Origin: Anaerobiospirillum thomasii
GTDB lineage: Bacteria; Pseudomonadota; Gammaproteobacteria; Enterobacterales; Succinivibrionaceae
Reading direction: 5' to 3'
Length of the DNA: 64,000 nucleotides
Assembly: GCF_900445255.1 (NCBI RefSeq)
Contig: NZ_UAPU01000005.1
Location: forward strand, 259,001-323,000
Positions 30,050 through 39,404 of the stretch are shown here, piece after piece. The position numbers were made by a program, and so were the translations under genes. The first letter of the stretch is position 1. Each line of letters starts with the position of its first letter. The notes under the pieces are model-generated. The model did no database searches, had not been told where the DNA came from, and saw only the letters and a program-made list of their open reading frames with translations.

Positions 30050-30081
30050 TAACTTGGCATAATATCTATATCTACATAAGG
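30050..30081 (-). repeat. RIT copy 2 terminal inverted repeat, gene C side
   Basis: 32-bp exact inverse of 22648-22679. The inner 13 bases occur once more in inverted form at 29997-30009, 40 bases away, as in copy 1. Confidence 0.85.
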
Positions 30082-30135
30082 GGCTCAAAGAGTGACAACT
30101 TTGGTATCAAGGCTGAGCTGCGTTATGTCTTCTAA
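30082..30135 (+). pseudogene. Autotransporter C-terminal fragment behind RIT copy 2
   Basis: The frame GSKSDNFGIKAELRYVF followed by a stop is the last beta-strand of an autotransporter barrel and ends in Phe, the usual signal for the BAM complex. Joined to EAHNYF at 22648 it restores a normal barrel end. A terminator follows at 30166. Confidence 0.85.
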
Positions 30136-30165
30136 GCTTATAACATCTGCATAAGCACAATACTG

Positions 30166-30196
30166 CAAAGGGGCTGATAAAATCTGCCCCTTTTTT
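30166..30196 (+). terminator. Intrinsic terminator of the autotransporter gene
   Basis: AAAGGGGC and GCCCCTTTT pair around an AT-rich loop and are followed by a T-run. Confidence 0.8.
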
Positions 30197-30367
30197 GATG
30201 GTTTTTGCTTTTGATCTTAAAAGAAGTTTTCACATTTGTTATACAGATCTGATGATAGAGCTTTTGTGACAGAGGAGTCTTACCCGCCTTAATATTACAA
30301 AATATAGTGAAATCTGTATGTGCAGGGGCAGAGTGTCATCAAAGCTAAATCGGTTTGTCGTAGCGAT

Positions 30368-30468
30368 AAATGATTTTGTCGCTGTAGCTAAGCGAGTATG
30401 TCATCGCGCCCAATGATTCTGTCGCTGCAGCTATGTAAGTCTGTCACAGCGCCAAATGATTTTGTCCA
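30368..30468. repeat. Imperfect 43-bp tandem repeat
   Basis: TGATTTTGTC, TGATTCTGTC and TGATTTTGTC begin at 30371, 30414 and 30457, a constant 43-base period, with related intervening sequence (TGTCATCGCGCC and TGTCACAGCGCC). The GC content and motif differ from the surrounding AT-rich DNA. It may be the remnant of an insertion-sequence end; the 30197-30569 gap holds no gene. Confidence 0.7.
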
Positions 30469-30569
30469 TTGTCTGGTGGTTTGTAGCATTTGCTCGCCTC
30501 TGTGGCTTGGTATCAGTGCTCTTACAAATGATTATATTTTTCTTTGCTATAGATTTTGCCAATAAAAAA

Positions 30570-30597
30570 AGATCTCAGCCTTGATGGTCTGAGATCT
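30570..30597 (-). terminator. Intrinsic terminator of the his-terC operon
   Basis: AGATCTCAGCC and GGTCTGAGATCT pair around a 5-base loop. On the minus strand the stem is followed by TTTTTTT, about 40 bases behind the terC stop. Confidence 0.85.
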
Positions 30598-30640
30598 TTT
30601 ATAAATCTTACTAATAAGCGCTTATTGCACTATGTCTTTA

Positions 30641-31678
30641 CTATTTGGCCTCTCCTTTTTTGCCAGGGAAGATAAAGCTTGAGACAATACCTAAACCTAA
30701 GATCACGGCAATGACTAAAAGTGAGGTGTAGACATCAATGTCCATACCAAAGCCAAAGAGGTGTAATGAGGCACCGGCAGCAAGCTTAAAGGCAATGAAG
30801 AAGAGCAGTACTGTAACTGCCTTTTCAAGGTGTACGAGGTACTTGCGCATAGCATCTAGCACAAAGTACATTGAACGCAGACCCATTACGGCAAAGATCA
30901 TGGCTGAGTACACAATAAGAGGCTCACGGCTTACAGCAATAACTGCAGGTACAGAGTCAAAGGCAAACATCACATCTGTAGTCTCAATAATGGCAAGACA
31001 TAAAAACAGAGGTGTTGCAAAGTATTTACCCATTCTCTTTAAGGTCAGATCCTTATTCTCCTCTTTGGCAAGCTCGGCCTCAACTACAGCTCTGTTTACA
31101 AAGAAATTGTGACCTACAAGACGAGGGAAGACTGGGAAGAACCATCTTACAGCCTTATAGGCAAAGTGGGAGGTAAAATCTGAATTCTCATCTTTATCAT
31201 GCTTTTTAAGCATCATAAAGCCAGAGCCTAAAACTAAAGCGGCAAAGACCAGCTCTACAGCAGGGCCTAAGGCAAATAGGGATGAGCCTATGACTACAAA
31301 GACCAGACGGAAGAAGATGGCACCTAATACACCCCAGTATAAAACACGGTGACAGTAGACCTCTGGTACTTTAAACCAGGCAAAAATAGCCATCATCACA
31401 AAAAGATTGTCAACAGACAGGGCCTGTTCAAAGAGGTAACCTGCAAGGAATAAAGAGGCTACCTGGGCATTAAAGTGCACATACAGGAACACGGCAAAGC
31501 CCATGGAGACAGCAATCCAGAATAAAGTCCAGGCAATTGCAGATTTTAGGGCAATAGGTTTGTCACCTCTGTGCGCCCAGATATCTATAAATAAAGCTGC
31601 TATAGCTAAAATTGAGAAAATAACAACGGTCTGTGTTTCAAGACCGATATTTGTTACTGTTGAAGTAGTTGTTGTCAT
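30641..31678 (-). CDS. TerC/Alx-family integral membrane protein
   Basis: A 345-residue inner membrane protein with about nine hydrophobic helices. SVDNLFVMMAIF near residue 88 and ETTDVMFAFDSVPAVIAV near residue 220 are the TerC family motifs with buried acidic residues; the length and N-terminus fit the Alx branch, linked to manganese export and alkaline pH in E. coli. It begins only eight bases behind the hisI stop with an AAAGGA site and has no separate promoter or riboswitch space, so it appears to be transcribed with the histidine operon. Confidence 0.9.
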   Translation of the reverse strand: MTTTTSTVTNIGLETQTVVIFSILAIAALFIDIWAHRGDKPIALKSAIAWTLFWIAVSMGFAVFLYVHFNAQVASLFLAGYLFEQALSVDNLFVMMAIFAWFKVPEVYCHRVLYWGVLGAIFFRLVFVVIGSSLFALGPAVELVFAALVLGSGFMMLKKHDKDENSDFTSHFAYKAVRWFFPVFPRLVGHNFFVNRAVVEAELAKEENKDLTLKRMGKYFATPLFLCLAIIETTDVMFAFDSVPAVIAVSREPLIVYSAMIFAVMGLRSMYFVLDAMRKYLVHLEKAVTVLLFFIAFKLAAGASLHLFGFGMDIDVYTSLLVIAVILGLGIVSSFIFPGKKGEAK

Positions 31679-31686
31679 ATTATCCT

Positions 31687-32067
31687 TTATTTTATTTTGG
31701 CAAGATAGCGGGCTGTTGAATCAGACAGAGGGGAGGCATCAAAGCAGCTTACAGTGCCAAGATGGCAGGTAGGGCCTTCAGGTCTTGCCAGCACCAACAG
31801 TGTATCCTTATCACAGTCAATGGTTATAGAGCGTACATGCAGAAAGTTGCCGCTCTCCTCACCCTTGGTCCATAATTTCTGACGCTCACGTGAAAAGAAT
31901 GTAACGCGTTTTGAATCAATGGTTTTCTGCACTGACTCTTTGTTCATATAGCCAAGCATTAAAACCTGACCTGTCTGGGCATCCTGTACAATGGCAGGTA
32001 CCAGTCCATTTCCTTTGGCAAAATCTATTTCATCGATTTTTTCAAAGCCGTGGCAATACTCAAGCAC
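31687..32067 (-). CDS. hisI: Phosphoribosyl-AMP cyclohydrolase HisI (without HisE)
   Basis: A 126-residue zinc enzyme that opens the adenine ring in histidine synthesis. Motifs are [19 protein letters not shown] and [19 protein letters not shown] with zinc-binding Cys. The protein stops where the HisE pyrophosphohydrolase domain would begin in the enteric HisIE fusion, so hisE must lie elsewhere or be lost. It overlaps hisF by eight bases. Confidence 0.94.
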   Translation of the reverse strand: MLEYCHGFEKIDEIDFAKGNGLVPAIVQDAQTGQVLMLGYMNKESVQKTIDSKRVTFFSRERQKLWTKGEESGNFLHVRSITIDCDKDTLLVLARPEGPTCHLGTVSCFDASPLSDSTARYLAKIK

Positions 32068-32833
32068 GAATATTTACTCCTTTTTCTTTAAGATAATTTT
32101 TTAATTCACCTATATCAATAATCTTTTTATGAAAGACCGAGGCTGCAAGTGCTCCGTCTACATCACATTCTAAAAATGCATCGGCAAAGTGCTCCATGGC
32201 ACCGGCACCGCCTGAGGCAATAAGAGGGACATGACAGATCTCACGCACAAGCTTTAGCTGCTTTAAATCATAGCCATTGCGCATGCCATCCTGATTCATC
32301 ATGTTAAGCACGATCTCGCCGGCACCGCGCTTTTGCACTTCCTCAACCCAGTCAAGTGTATTCCAGGCAGTGGTTTTAGTGCGCTTTTCATCACCTGTAA
32401 ACTGCTTTACCTGATAGCTGTCGCTTGCCTCATCAAAAAAGGTATCAATACCGACAACTACACACTGTACGCCAAATTTATCAGCAAGACGGCTGATAAG
32501 AGTAGGGTCACTCAAAGCAGGTGAGTTGATGGAAATTTTATCAGCGCCATAGGCTAACACCTCTTTGGCATCATCAAGGGTTTTAATGCCGCCTGCCACT
32601 GCAAAAGGTATATTTATAACCTCTGCAATTTTAGCCACCCAGGATTTGTCCACACGTCTGCCATCAGCTGAGGCTGTAATATCATAAAACACCAGCTCAT
32701 CAGCACCTTCATCGGCATAACGGGCTGCCAGATCCACAATTGAGCCCATAACCTCATGATTGCGAAACTGTACACCTTTTACTACTACACCGTCTTTGAC
32801 ATCAAGACATGGAATTATGCGTTTGGCCAGCAT
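32060..32833 (-). CDS. hisF: Imidazole glycerol phosphate synthase cyclase subunit HisF
   Basis: A 257-residue TIM barrel that, with HisH, makes imidazole glycerol phosphate and AICAR. Asp11 in PCLDVKDG and Asp130-region VVGIDTF carry catalytic residues; VAGGIKT and [11 protein letters not shown] are phosphate loops. It overlaps hisA by 19 bases. Confidence 0.97.
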   Translation of the reverse strand: MLAKRIIPCLDVKDGVVVKGVQFRNHEVMGSIVDLAARYADEGADELVFYDITASADGRRVDKSWVAKIAEVINIPFAVAGGIKTLDDAKEVLAYGADKISINSPALSDPTLISRLADKFGVQCVVVGIDTFFDEASDSYQVKQFTGDEKRTKTTAWNTLDWVEEVQKRGAGEIVLNMMNQDGMRNGYDLKQLKLVREICHVPLIASGGAGAMEHFADAFLECDVDGALAASVFHKKIIDIGELKNYLKEKGVNIRA

Positions 32834-33552
32834 GCTATAGCCTCTTTAACAGTAAATTTACCCTCAAGCAGCGATCTGCCTAAAACCACAGATGTAGCTC
32901 CTGCCTCTTTGACCTTTTTAATATCATCAAGCGATGAAATACCGCCTGAGGCAATAATATCAAGATTGCCATAGGACAAAGATAGGCGACGATAGAGATC
33001 GTTGTTGGCCCCTGACATCATGCCATCTTTTGAAATATCAGTTACAAGCACATGTGCAAGACCATAGGGCAGATAGGTATCAATCATGGTCTCAATAGTG
33101 GTATCTGAAGTATTAAGCCAGCCATGTGTTGCCACATAAGCCTGATTATTGCTCTCAACTCTTACATCAAAGGCCAGGGTAATATGCTCAGGGCCAAAGG
33201 TCTCAAGCCAGCTTTTAACCTCATCGATCTGCGATACGGCCACAGAGCCTACCACCACGCGCAGGACACCAAGATCAAGTAGTTTTTTTACATCATCATA
33301 GGTTCTGATGCCACCGCCTGTCTGTATAGGCACAGGGCTCTGATTTACAATACGCGCAATAGTTGCAAGCTGTCTTGCCTTTGGATCTTTGGCACCGTCA
33401 AGATCAACTATATGACATAATGCAGCGCCCTCATCATAGGCCTGTCTGATACGCTCAAGAGGATCTACATCAAAAACAGTGACCTGATTAAAATCACCCT
33501 GTTTAAGTCTTATAACTTTGCCGCCGCTAAGATCTAATGCTGGAATAATCAC
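32815..33552 (-). CDS. hisA: ProFAR isomerase HisA
   Basis: A 245-residue TIM barrel catalysing the Amadori rearrangement of Pro[22 protein letters not shown] contains the first catalytic Asp, [12 protein letters not shown] and [11 protein letters not shown] are phosphate loops, and [12 protein letters not shown] the second Asp region. It ends inside the hisF start. Confidence 0.96.
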   Translation of the reverse strand: MIIPALDLSGGKVIRLKQGDFNQVTVFDVDPLERIRQAYDEGAALCHIVDLDGAKDPKARQLATIARIVNQSPVPIQTGGGIRTYDDVKKLLDLGVLRVVVGSVAVSQIDEVKSWLETFGPEHITLAFDVRVESNNQAYVATHGWLNTSDTTIETMIDTYLPYGLAHVLVTDISKDGMMSGANNDLYRRLSLSYGNLDIIASGGISSLDDIKKVKEAGATSVVLGRSLLEGKFTVKEAIACWPNA

Positions 33553-33561
33553 GACTATATC

Positions 33562-34170
33562 CTACAGTTTTATAAAATTCTCTAAAAGTTTTAGCCCCTG
33601 TGCACCTGACTTTTCAGGATGGAACTGAACGCCTATAAAATTATCACGACAAATGGCGGCACTGAAGGTCTGACCATAAGTGCATCTGCCTATGGTATAG
33701 GCATTGTCTTTTATGCAGTAAGAGTGCACAAAATAAAAGAAGGTATTGCTCTTGATATCTTTAAATAAAGGATGATTGTCATGTTCAACAGTATTCCAGC
33801 CCATATGCGGCAGGGTCAGATTATCCTTTTGCATAAAGATCACATCACATGGCACAATATTTAAAGTATCAATAAAATCAATATCTGAGTTTAAAGGCAC
33901 TTCCTGTGATCTGGTGGCTAATACCTGCATGCCAAGACAGATGCCCAATGTATCCTTTTTGGTATTGAGGATAAAATCATAAAGATCATTATCTTTTATG
34001 CCATCCATAATGGCTGATGCTGTACCCACGCCTGGCAGAATAAGCTTGTCAGAGTGCTCAAGCTCAGTCAGATCACAGCTTATTTTCACATTTACATTGT
34101 CAATGCGCTTTATAGCCTGCAGTACTGAGTTTAAATTGGCAGATTTAGTATCAATAATAGTTACATTCAT
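33562..34170 (-). CDS. hisH: Imidazole glycerol phosphate synthase amidotransferase subunit HisH
   Basis: A 202-residue glutaminase subunit. The nucleophile Cys lies in LGICLGMQVL, and GVQFHPEKSG holds the His and Glu. The ATG at 34170, which overlaps the hisB stop as TAATG, is preferred to a GTG three codons upstream because it gives the usual N-terminus [12 protein letters not shown]. Confidence 0.95.
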   Translation of the reverse strand: MNVTIIDTKSANLNSVLQAIKRIDNVNVKISCDLTELEHSDKLILPGVGTASAIMDGIKDNDLYDFILNTKKDTLGICLGMQVLATRSQEVPLNSDIDFIDTLNIVPCDVIFMQKDNLTLPHMGWNTVEHDNHPLFKDIKSNTFFYFVHSYCIKDNAYTIGRCTYGQTFSAAICRDNFIGVQFHPEKSGAQGLKLLENFIKL

Positions 34171-35276
34171 TACAGACACCCTTTAGATGAAGGCAGTTCT
34201 GATGATTCAATAGATACAGCCTGACGCAGAGCACGGCCAAAGGCTTTAAATAAAGCCTCTACTTGATGATGGGTATTGCCAGAGCCAACTGACATATGCA
34301 GTGTCAGCCCCAATGTAGTGGCAAGGGAGGCAAAAAAGTGTGGCACCATCTGTACATCCAAAGCTCCTACATTGTCAGAGCTAAAGAGTGCATCAAGCTT
34401 TAGCACATGATAAGGGCGGCCTGAGATATCAAGGGCTGTAAAACAATTTACATCACTGTCATCAAGATTGGCGCTAAAGACAGAGGCATACAGCTCATCC
34501 ATAGGCAGCACAAAGCCAAAGCGGGCAATACCGCGCTTGTTGCCAAGAGCCTCTTTTATAGCCTGTCCCAAGGCAAGGCCTGTATCTTCAATAGTGTGGT
34601 GCGCATCTATATGCAGATCGCCTTTAACCTTGACTCTAAGCTCAATACCGCCATGGGTGCCAATCTGATCAAGCATATGATCAAAAAAGCCTATGCCTGT
34701 ATCAATTGAGCAGCCTTTAGAATCAAGATCTACATAAACTTCAATATCTGTCTCTTTTGTGGTGCGTACTACTTTAGCACAGCGCTTTTTAGACAGTATG
34801 GTTTTGACAATGCCATCCCAGTTAAGGCCTTCATGATTTAATCTTAAACCTTTAATGCCCATGTTATCAGCCATAAGCATGTCAGTTTCTCTGTCGCCTA
34901 TAAAATATGAGGCTTCACGATCCCAGTCAGTTCTTTTAAGATAAGGCATGACCATTCCAAGCTTTGGCTTGCGGCACTGACAGTTATCTCCATCAAAATG
35001 AGGGCAGATTAAAATCTCTTCAAAATAAATACCCTGTGACTCTAGGGTATTTACTATAAGCTCATGGGCCGGGGTAAAGGTCTCAAGAGGGAATGAGTCT
35101 GTACCAAGACCATCCTGATTGGAGACCATGATAAATTTATAGCCATCATCTTTGAGCTTTAAAAGCGCAGGTATGACATTTGTCTCAAAGACCACTTTGT
35201 CAAGAGCATCAACCTGATAGTCATGCGGCTCTTTAACCAGGGTGCCGTCTCTGTCTATAAAAAGATATTTTTGCAT
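34170..35276 (-). CDS. hisB: Bifunctional histidinol-phosphatase / IGP dehydratase HisB
   Basis: A 368-residue fusion. Residues 1-165 form a HAD phosphatase (FIDRDGTL nucleophile motif, [17 protein letters not shown] zinc-loop-like [12 protein letters not shown]). Residues 175-368 form the dehydratase with [24 protein letters not shown], and near the C-terminus [19 protein letters not shown] manganese-binding motifs. The fusion is typical of gammaproteobacteria. The ATG at 35276 is chosen because it starts just before the HAD motif, four bases behind hisC. Confidence 0.96.
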   Translation of the reverse strand: MQKYLFIDRDGTLVKEPHDYQVDALDKVVFETNVIPALLKLKDDGYKFIMVSNQDGLGTDSFPLETFTPAHELIVNTLESQGIYFEEILICPHFDGDNCQCRKPKLGMVMPYLKRTDWDREASYFIGDRETDMLMADNMGIKGLRLNHEGLNWDGIVKTILSKKRCAKVVRTTKETDIEVYVDLDSKGCSIDTGIGFFDHMLDQIGTHGGIELRVKVKGDLHIDAHHTIEDTGLALGQAIKEALGNKRGIARFGFVLPMDELYASVFSANLDDSDVNCFTALDISGRPYHVLKLDALFSSDNVGALDVQMVPHFFASLATTLGLTLHMSVGSGNTHHQVEALFKAFGRALRQAVSIESSELPSSKGCL

Positions 35277-35280
35277 AAAA

Positions 35281-36369
35281 CTATACACCACTTGCGCAGT
35301 AGGCAGTTAAAGCACGCATAAGCTCATCTAGCTCCTCATCAGAGCCAATTGAGATACGTATGGTATTATCAAGGCCTTTTTTACCCTCAAATGATCTTAG
35401 GGTAATACCCTTGCGTGCAACAAAATCAAATACAGCAGGGCCGTTGTCAAAGCGCACTAAAAGGAAGTTGGCCTCTGATGGGAAAATCTTTTTAACGCAA
35501 GGCAGTGATAAAAGAGCAGCCTCTAAGGTATAGCGTCTTTTAAGGCATAAAGCCACGCGGGTTTTCATAAGATCAATACCGCCGCTAGCTAGTGCCTGTC
35601 TTGCAATCTGCACTACAGGATCAGGCATTGGATATGGATCTATAACCTTGTTTAAAAGTTGTATAACAGTTTCATGTCCAAGGGCAAAACCGCAGCGTAT
35701 TCCTGCCAGAGCAAAGGCCTTTGACAGGGTGCGCAGTACTATAAGATTGTTATAGTCCTTTAAAAGAGACAGTACTGTTTTTTCAGGGGCAAATTCAATA
35801 TAGGCCTCATCCATGACAATCAAGGTCTCAGGCAGGGCCTCAAGCAGTTTTCTGACATCATCAAGGGCTGTCATATCACCAAGAGGATTTGCCGGTGAGT
35901 CAATAAAGAGCACCTTAACAGTAAAGGCAGAGCCTTTAATGCTCTCAATCATGCCATCAATATCAAGCTTTAGATTTTCATCTCTGTCTAAATATAAAAC
36001 CTTAGCATTATTGGTTCTTGCAGCTATCTCATACATACCATAGGTAGGCGGGGCAATAGCTATACCCTCATTGGGAGCACAAAAGGTTCTTACAATAAGA
36101 CCTATGGCCTCATCAGAGCCACGTGTAACAATAATATTGTTAGGGCGCATACCGTATCCTGCATAATCTGCATAGCCCTGAAGAATCTCAAAAGGCTGGG
36201 CATCTGGATAACGGTTTAGTGTGGTTGAATTAAAAAAGTAGAGCTCGCTTTTTGGCGACTCATTGGCATTTAACAGCACATGACCGTGTGAGCCTATACG
36301 ACGGGCTGACTGATATGGAACTAATGTCTGAACATGTGCCTGGGCTAGTTTTTGCAAATCCTTGGCCAT
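35281..36369 (-). CDS. hisC: Histidinol-phosphate aminotransferase HisC
   Basis: A 362-residue fold-type I PLP aminotransferase. [16 protein letters not shown] contains the PLP lysine, ESPKSE follows the LNANE motif, and DEAYIEFA the conserved Asp/Tyr. The ATG at 36369 is chosen because AAGGA lies about nine bases upstream and the longer alternative would run into that site. Confidence 0.95.
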   Translation of the reverse strand: MAKDLQKLAQAHVQTLVPYQSARRIGSHGHVLLNANESPKSELYFFNSTTLNRYPDAQPFEILQGYADYAGYGMRPNNIIVTRGSDEAIGLIVRTFCAPNEGIAIAPPTYGMYEIAARTNNAKVLYLDRDENLKLDIDGMIESIKGSAFTVKVLFIDSPANPLGDMTALDDVRKLLEALPETLIVMDEAYIEFAPEKTVLSLLKDYNNLIVLRTLSKAFALAGIRCGFALGHETVIQLLNKVIDPYPMPDPVVQIARQALASGGIDLMKTRVALCLKRRYTLEAALLSLPCVKKIFPSEANFLLVRFDNGPAVFDFVARKGITLRSFEGKKGLDNTIRISIGSDEELDELMRALTAYCASGV

Positions 36370-36379
36370 AATTAAATCC

Positions 36380-37672
36380 TTATTTCTCAAGTGCCTTCTT
36401 ATAACGCAGTGTCATGGCATTTTTATGAGCAAAAAGACCTTCCTCGTGAGCCAGTCTTTCAACTGTTGTAGCAATATTTAAAATACCTGCAGCTGTTGCC
36501 TTTGATACTGTATAGCGTCTTCTGTAATCATCTGTGCCTAAAGCTGATGCTGTTTTGGCATAGCCATAGGTTGGCAGGGTATGATTGGTACCAGAGGCAT
36601 AATCTCCAAGAGACTCAGGGGTAAAGGCACCTACAAAGATAGATCCTGCATTTAAACACTTATCAGACAGTTCATCGGCATTGTCAGTCTGAATGATAAG
36701 ATGCTCTGGGGCATAGGTATTGGAAATAACCACAGCCTCATTAAGATCCTTACATAAAATAGCGCTGCTCTTTGCTAAAGCCTTTCTGGCAATATCTTTG
36801 CGCGGCAGGGCTGAAAGCTGCTCATCTGTATCCTTTATAACCTTATCAAGCATATCCTTATCATCAGTTACAAAGATAACCTGTGAGTCAGGGCCATGTT
36901 CTGCCTGTGAGAGCAGATCAGCAGCAACAAGAGAGCTGTCAGCATGTTTATCAGCAATGACCAGAACCTCTGACGGACCTGCTGGCATATCAATGGCAGC
37001 ACCTTCTGGATCTTCGCTTACAAGCTTTTTGGCCATGGTGACAAATTGATTGCCAGGACCGAATATCTTTAAAACCTTAGGCACACTGTCAGAGCCATAG
37101 GCCATAGCGGCAATAGCCTGAGCACCGCCTATAGCAAAGATTTTATCAACGCCGGCTTTGTGTGCTGCATAGATAATGGCATCTGATACAGGAGGTGGTG
37201 AGCACATTATAATCTGTCTGCATCCTGCAATCTTAGCTGGAATTGAGAGCATAAGAGCAGTTGAAACCAGTGGAGCCGAGCCGCCTGGAACATAAAGACC
37301 TACAGACTCAATGGCATGGGTTTTAGTTTTGCAGATAATGCCAGGTGCAGTCTCAAGCTCAATGTGTGAGCCCTGCTGTGCCTTATGAAAGGCATAAATA
37401 TTGTCATAGGCTGTATCAATAGCAGCTTTGAGATCCTTATCAATTGACTCTAGTGCATTTTTAATCTTCTGCTCAGATATTCTAAGATCGGCACCATCAA
37501 AGCGATCAAGCTCTCTTGAGTAGCGATAGAGAGCAGCATCACCATCTTCTCTTATATTGTCTATGATCTCTTTGCAGATTCTCTGTATATCATTAGAGCT
37601 CTCCTGCGCAGGACGTCTTAGGGCCTGCTGCTTTTGAGAATCTGAAAGTTCAGACCAGTTATAGATGTTCAT
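36380..37672 (-). CDS. hisD: Histidinol dehydrogenase HisD
   Basis: A 430-residue zinc and NAD enzyme for the last two oxidations to histidine. Visible motifs are YVPGGSAPLVST, IFGPGNQFVTMAKK, the family-specific DMPAGPSEVLVIAD, LLSQAEHGPDSQ (zinc and catalytic residues) and SGTNHTLPT. AAAGGA precedes the start. Confidence 0.97.
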   Translation of the reverse strand: MNIYNWSELSDSQKQQALRRPAQESSNDIQRICKEIIDNIREDGDAALYRYSRELDRFDGADLRISEQKIKNALESIDKDLKAAIDTAYDNIYAFHKAQQGSHIELETAPGIICKTKTHAIESVGLYVPGGSAPLVSTALMLSIPAKIAGCRQIIMCSPPPVSDAIIYAAHKAGVDKIFAIGGAQAIAAMAYGSDSVPKVLKIFGPGNQFVTMAKKLVSEDPEGAAIDMPAGPSEVLVIADKHADSSLVAADLLSQAEHGPDSQVIFVTDDKDMLDKVIKDTDEQLSALPRKDIARKALAKSSAILCKDLNEAVVISNTYAPEHLIIQTDNADELSDKCLNAGSIFVGAFTPESLGDYASGTNHTLPTYGYAKTASALGTDDYRRRYTVSKATAAGILNIATTVERLAHEEGLFAHKNAMTLRYKKALEK

Positions 37673-37683
37673 GTAACAGTCCT

Positions 37684-38616
37684 TTAATCAAGCATTTTTT
37701 CAATAGGTACAACTAAGATAGAGGTGGCACCTAAAGCCTTGAGGCTCTCCATGGTTTCCCAGAAGAGTTTTTCACGTGATACAACATGCAGAGCCACTCT
37801 GTCAGGACTGCCTTCAAGCTCAATAATAGAAGGGTTTTCAGCACCTGGCAGTATAGCCTTGATCTCAGGTAGTTTATTGCGTGGAGCATTCATCATAATA
37901 TATTTGCTCTCACGGGCAGCCATAACGCCTTTTAATCTTGGGATAATAAGATCGGCAATGGCCTGTTTTTCAGGGAAAAGCTCCTGATCTCTGCCAATTA
38001 GAACAGCCTTTGACTCATAGATGACATCAACTTCCTTAAGGCCGTTGGCATGCAGTGTGGCGCCGGTGCAGACCAGATCACAGATGGCATCGGCCAAACC
38101 TGCGCGCGGGGCAACTTCAACTGATCCTGTTAAAAGCACGCTTTTAAAGGACACGCCCATTTCCTTGAGTTTACGTTTTAAAAGGAAAGGATAGGTGGTG
38201 GCAATTTTAAAGCCTTCAAGATCCTTTAAAGATTTGTACTCCATCTCATTAGGTACAGCCACAGATAAACGGCAGTCGCCATAGTTGAGTTTCATAACCT
38301 CTTTATAGGCTACAGGCAGACCGTCCACTTCACGCTGCATGGTGGTCTCTTCAAGAACGTTCTGACCTACAATACCCCAGTCAACTACATGATCCATAAC
38401 AAGACCTGGGATATCATCATCACGCACTCTTAAAATATCTATAGGCAGGTTTTCAGCATGAGCAAGAAGATGATCTCGGCTTTCGTTAATTTTAATACCG
38501 CAGTTTTTAAACAGTTTTTCAGTATCATCTGTCAGACGGCCTGATTTTTGAATAGCAATTCTCAGACGCTTTTGTGTATCGCAAGTGACAGATTTGTTAG
38601 AACAACAAGCACTCAT
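37684..38616 (-). CDS. hisG: ATP phosphoribosyltransferase HisG
   Basis: A 310-residue first enzyme of histidine synthesis with a C-terminal ACT-like regulatory domain (long form, histidine-inhibited). [12 protein letters not shown] opens the catalytic domain; [20 protein letters not shown] is the PRPP site. The ATG at 38616 is preferred over 38625 because a GAG site lies at the right distance. First gene of the operon; no histidine-rich leader peptide was found in the 250 bases upstream, so classic attenuation is not evident. Confidence 0.95.
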   Translation of the reverse strand: MSACCSNKSVTCDTQKRLRIAIQKSGRLTDDTEKLFKNCGIKINESRDHLLAHAENLPIDILRVRDDDIPGLVMDHVVDWGIVGQNVLEETTMQREVDGLPVAYKEVMKLNYGDCRLSVAVPNEMEYKSLKDLEGFKIATTYPFLLKRKLKEMGVSFKSVLLTGSVEVAPRAGLADAICDLVCTGATLHANGLKEVDVIYESKAVLIGRDQELFPEKQAIADLIIPRLKGVMAARESKYIMMNAPRNKLPEIKAILPGAENPSIIELEGSPDRVALHVVSREKLFWETMESLKALGATSILVVPIEKMLD

Positions 38617-38625
38617 TTCAATCAT

Positions 38626-39404
38626 CTCTTTTAATAAATAAAAACATCAATGCCTACCTTATATAAAAGGGGTAAGCTCAACTTATAACACTCAATGATA
38701 ACCTATATTTAAGTATTTGCCTAAGCGTTGCAAACTTTTTACCACTCTTTTGATGCAAAAACTCACAACACTTTTAATAAATGAGAGTTTTTAGTGCATT
38801 ATGAGCCAAAAAGGCTTGATTTATTAAATCTAAATCTTCAATTTTATGATCTTAATGTTAACAAAATGTTAAGAAAGACGTTTTTACTTATACACACTGC
38901 CTCTTTGTAGGCATGAGGGACAATTATGCTTGCAGCACTGATTGCACTTGTGTGTATCTTGCCTTTGTAATGAAAAGATCAGAGTCACAAGAGGGCCAGG
39001 TTGCCATAAGCTGCAGTGCCTTATCTTGTGCCTGCGGTGTAAAAGCAGGTGCTCTGCTTGCTTTTTGTCTATGACATATGAGTATGACCAATTTTACAGG
39101 GGAGGGAGGATTTACCCCCTTATCTTGTTAAAAGGCTATGATATGAGATTATAAGATAAAAACATTAAAGCTAAGATAGATAGGTAAAAATAGTGTTTTA
39201 GCAGTGTGGTGGTTATTTTACTCCCACCTGTCTATGACTGCTTTTAAAGGTGAAGTTTATAATTTTATATAGGCTGCCTGTAAGTTATGGCAGAAAAGCA
39301 GTATAGAGCGCTGCAAGGACAAAAGTGTCTAATGACAGATATTTGCTAGAGTTTACAAATTTGTCTGTATAAAAGATAAGTTAAACTTTTGTCCGTGAAC
39401 ATTA
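38626..39404. other. Intergenic region upstream of hisG, no confident gene
   Basis: About 780 bases. It should hold the his promoter. A small hairpin AAAGCAGG-TGCT-CTGC near 39039-39060 and a weak 14-codon frame near 38926 (MLAALIALVC...) are visible, but neither can be supported as functional. Confidence 0.5.

Larger units (their letters stand above)
22648..30081 (+). mobile_element. RIT element copy 2, interrupted by an IS21-like element
   Basis: The same three recombinase genes as copy 1, here on the plus strand, between the same 32-bp inverted repeats. Total length is 7434 bp; subtracting the 3989-bp insertion and a 4-bp target duplication gives 3441 bp, exactly the length of copy 1. It sits in the last part of the autotransporter barrel. 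Genes A and C are intact and encode proteins identical to copy 1; gene B is split. Confidence 0.88.

Noticed and set aside
30368-30468. CRISPR array
   Set aside because: The period is 43 with diverged repeats and no unique spacers, and no cas genes are nearby.
38626-38930. Histidine leader peptide and attenuator
   Set aside because: No run of His codons on the minus strand in the 300 bases before hisG, so no attenuation peptide can be claimed.
38942-39154. 70-codon plus-strand frame upstream of hisG
   Set aside because: Cys- and Arg-rich nonsense-like protein, poor start context, no family match; reading of a structured intergenic region is more likely.
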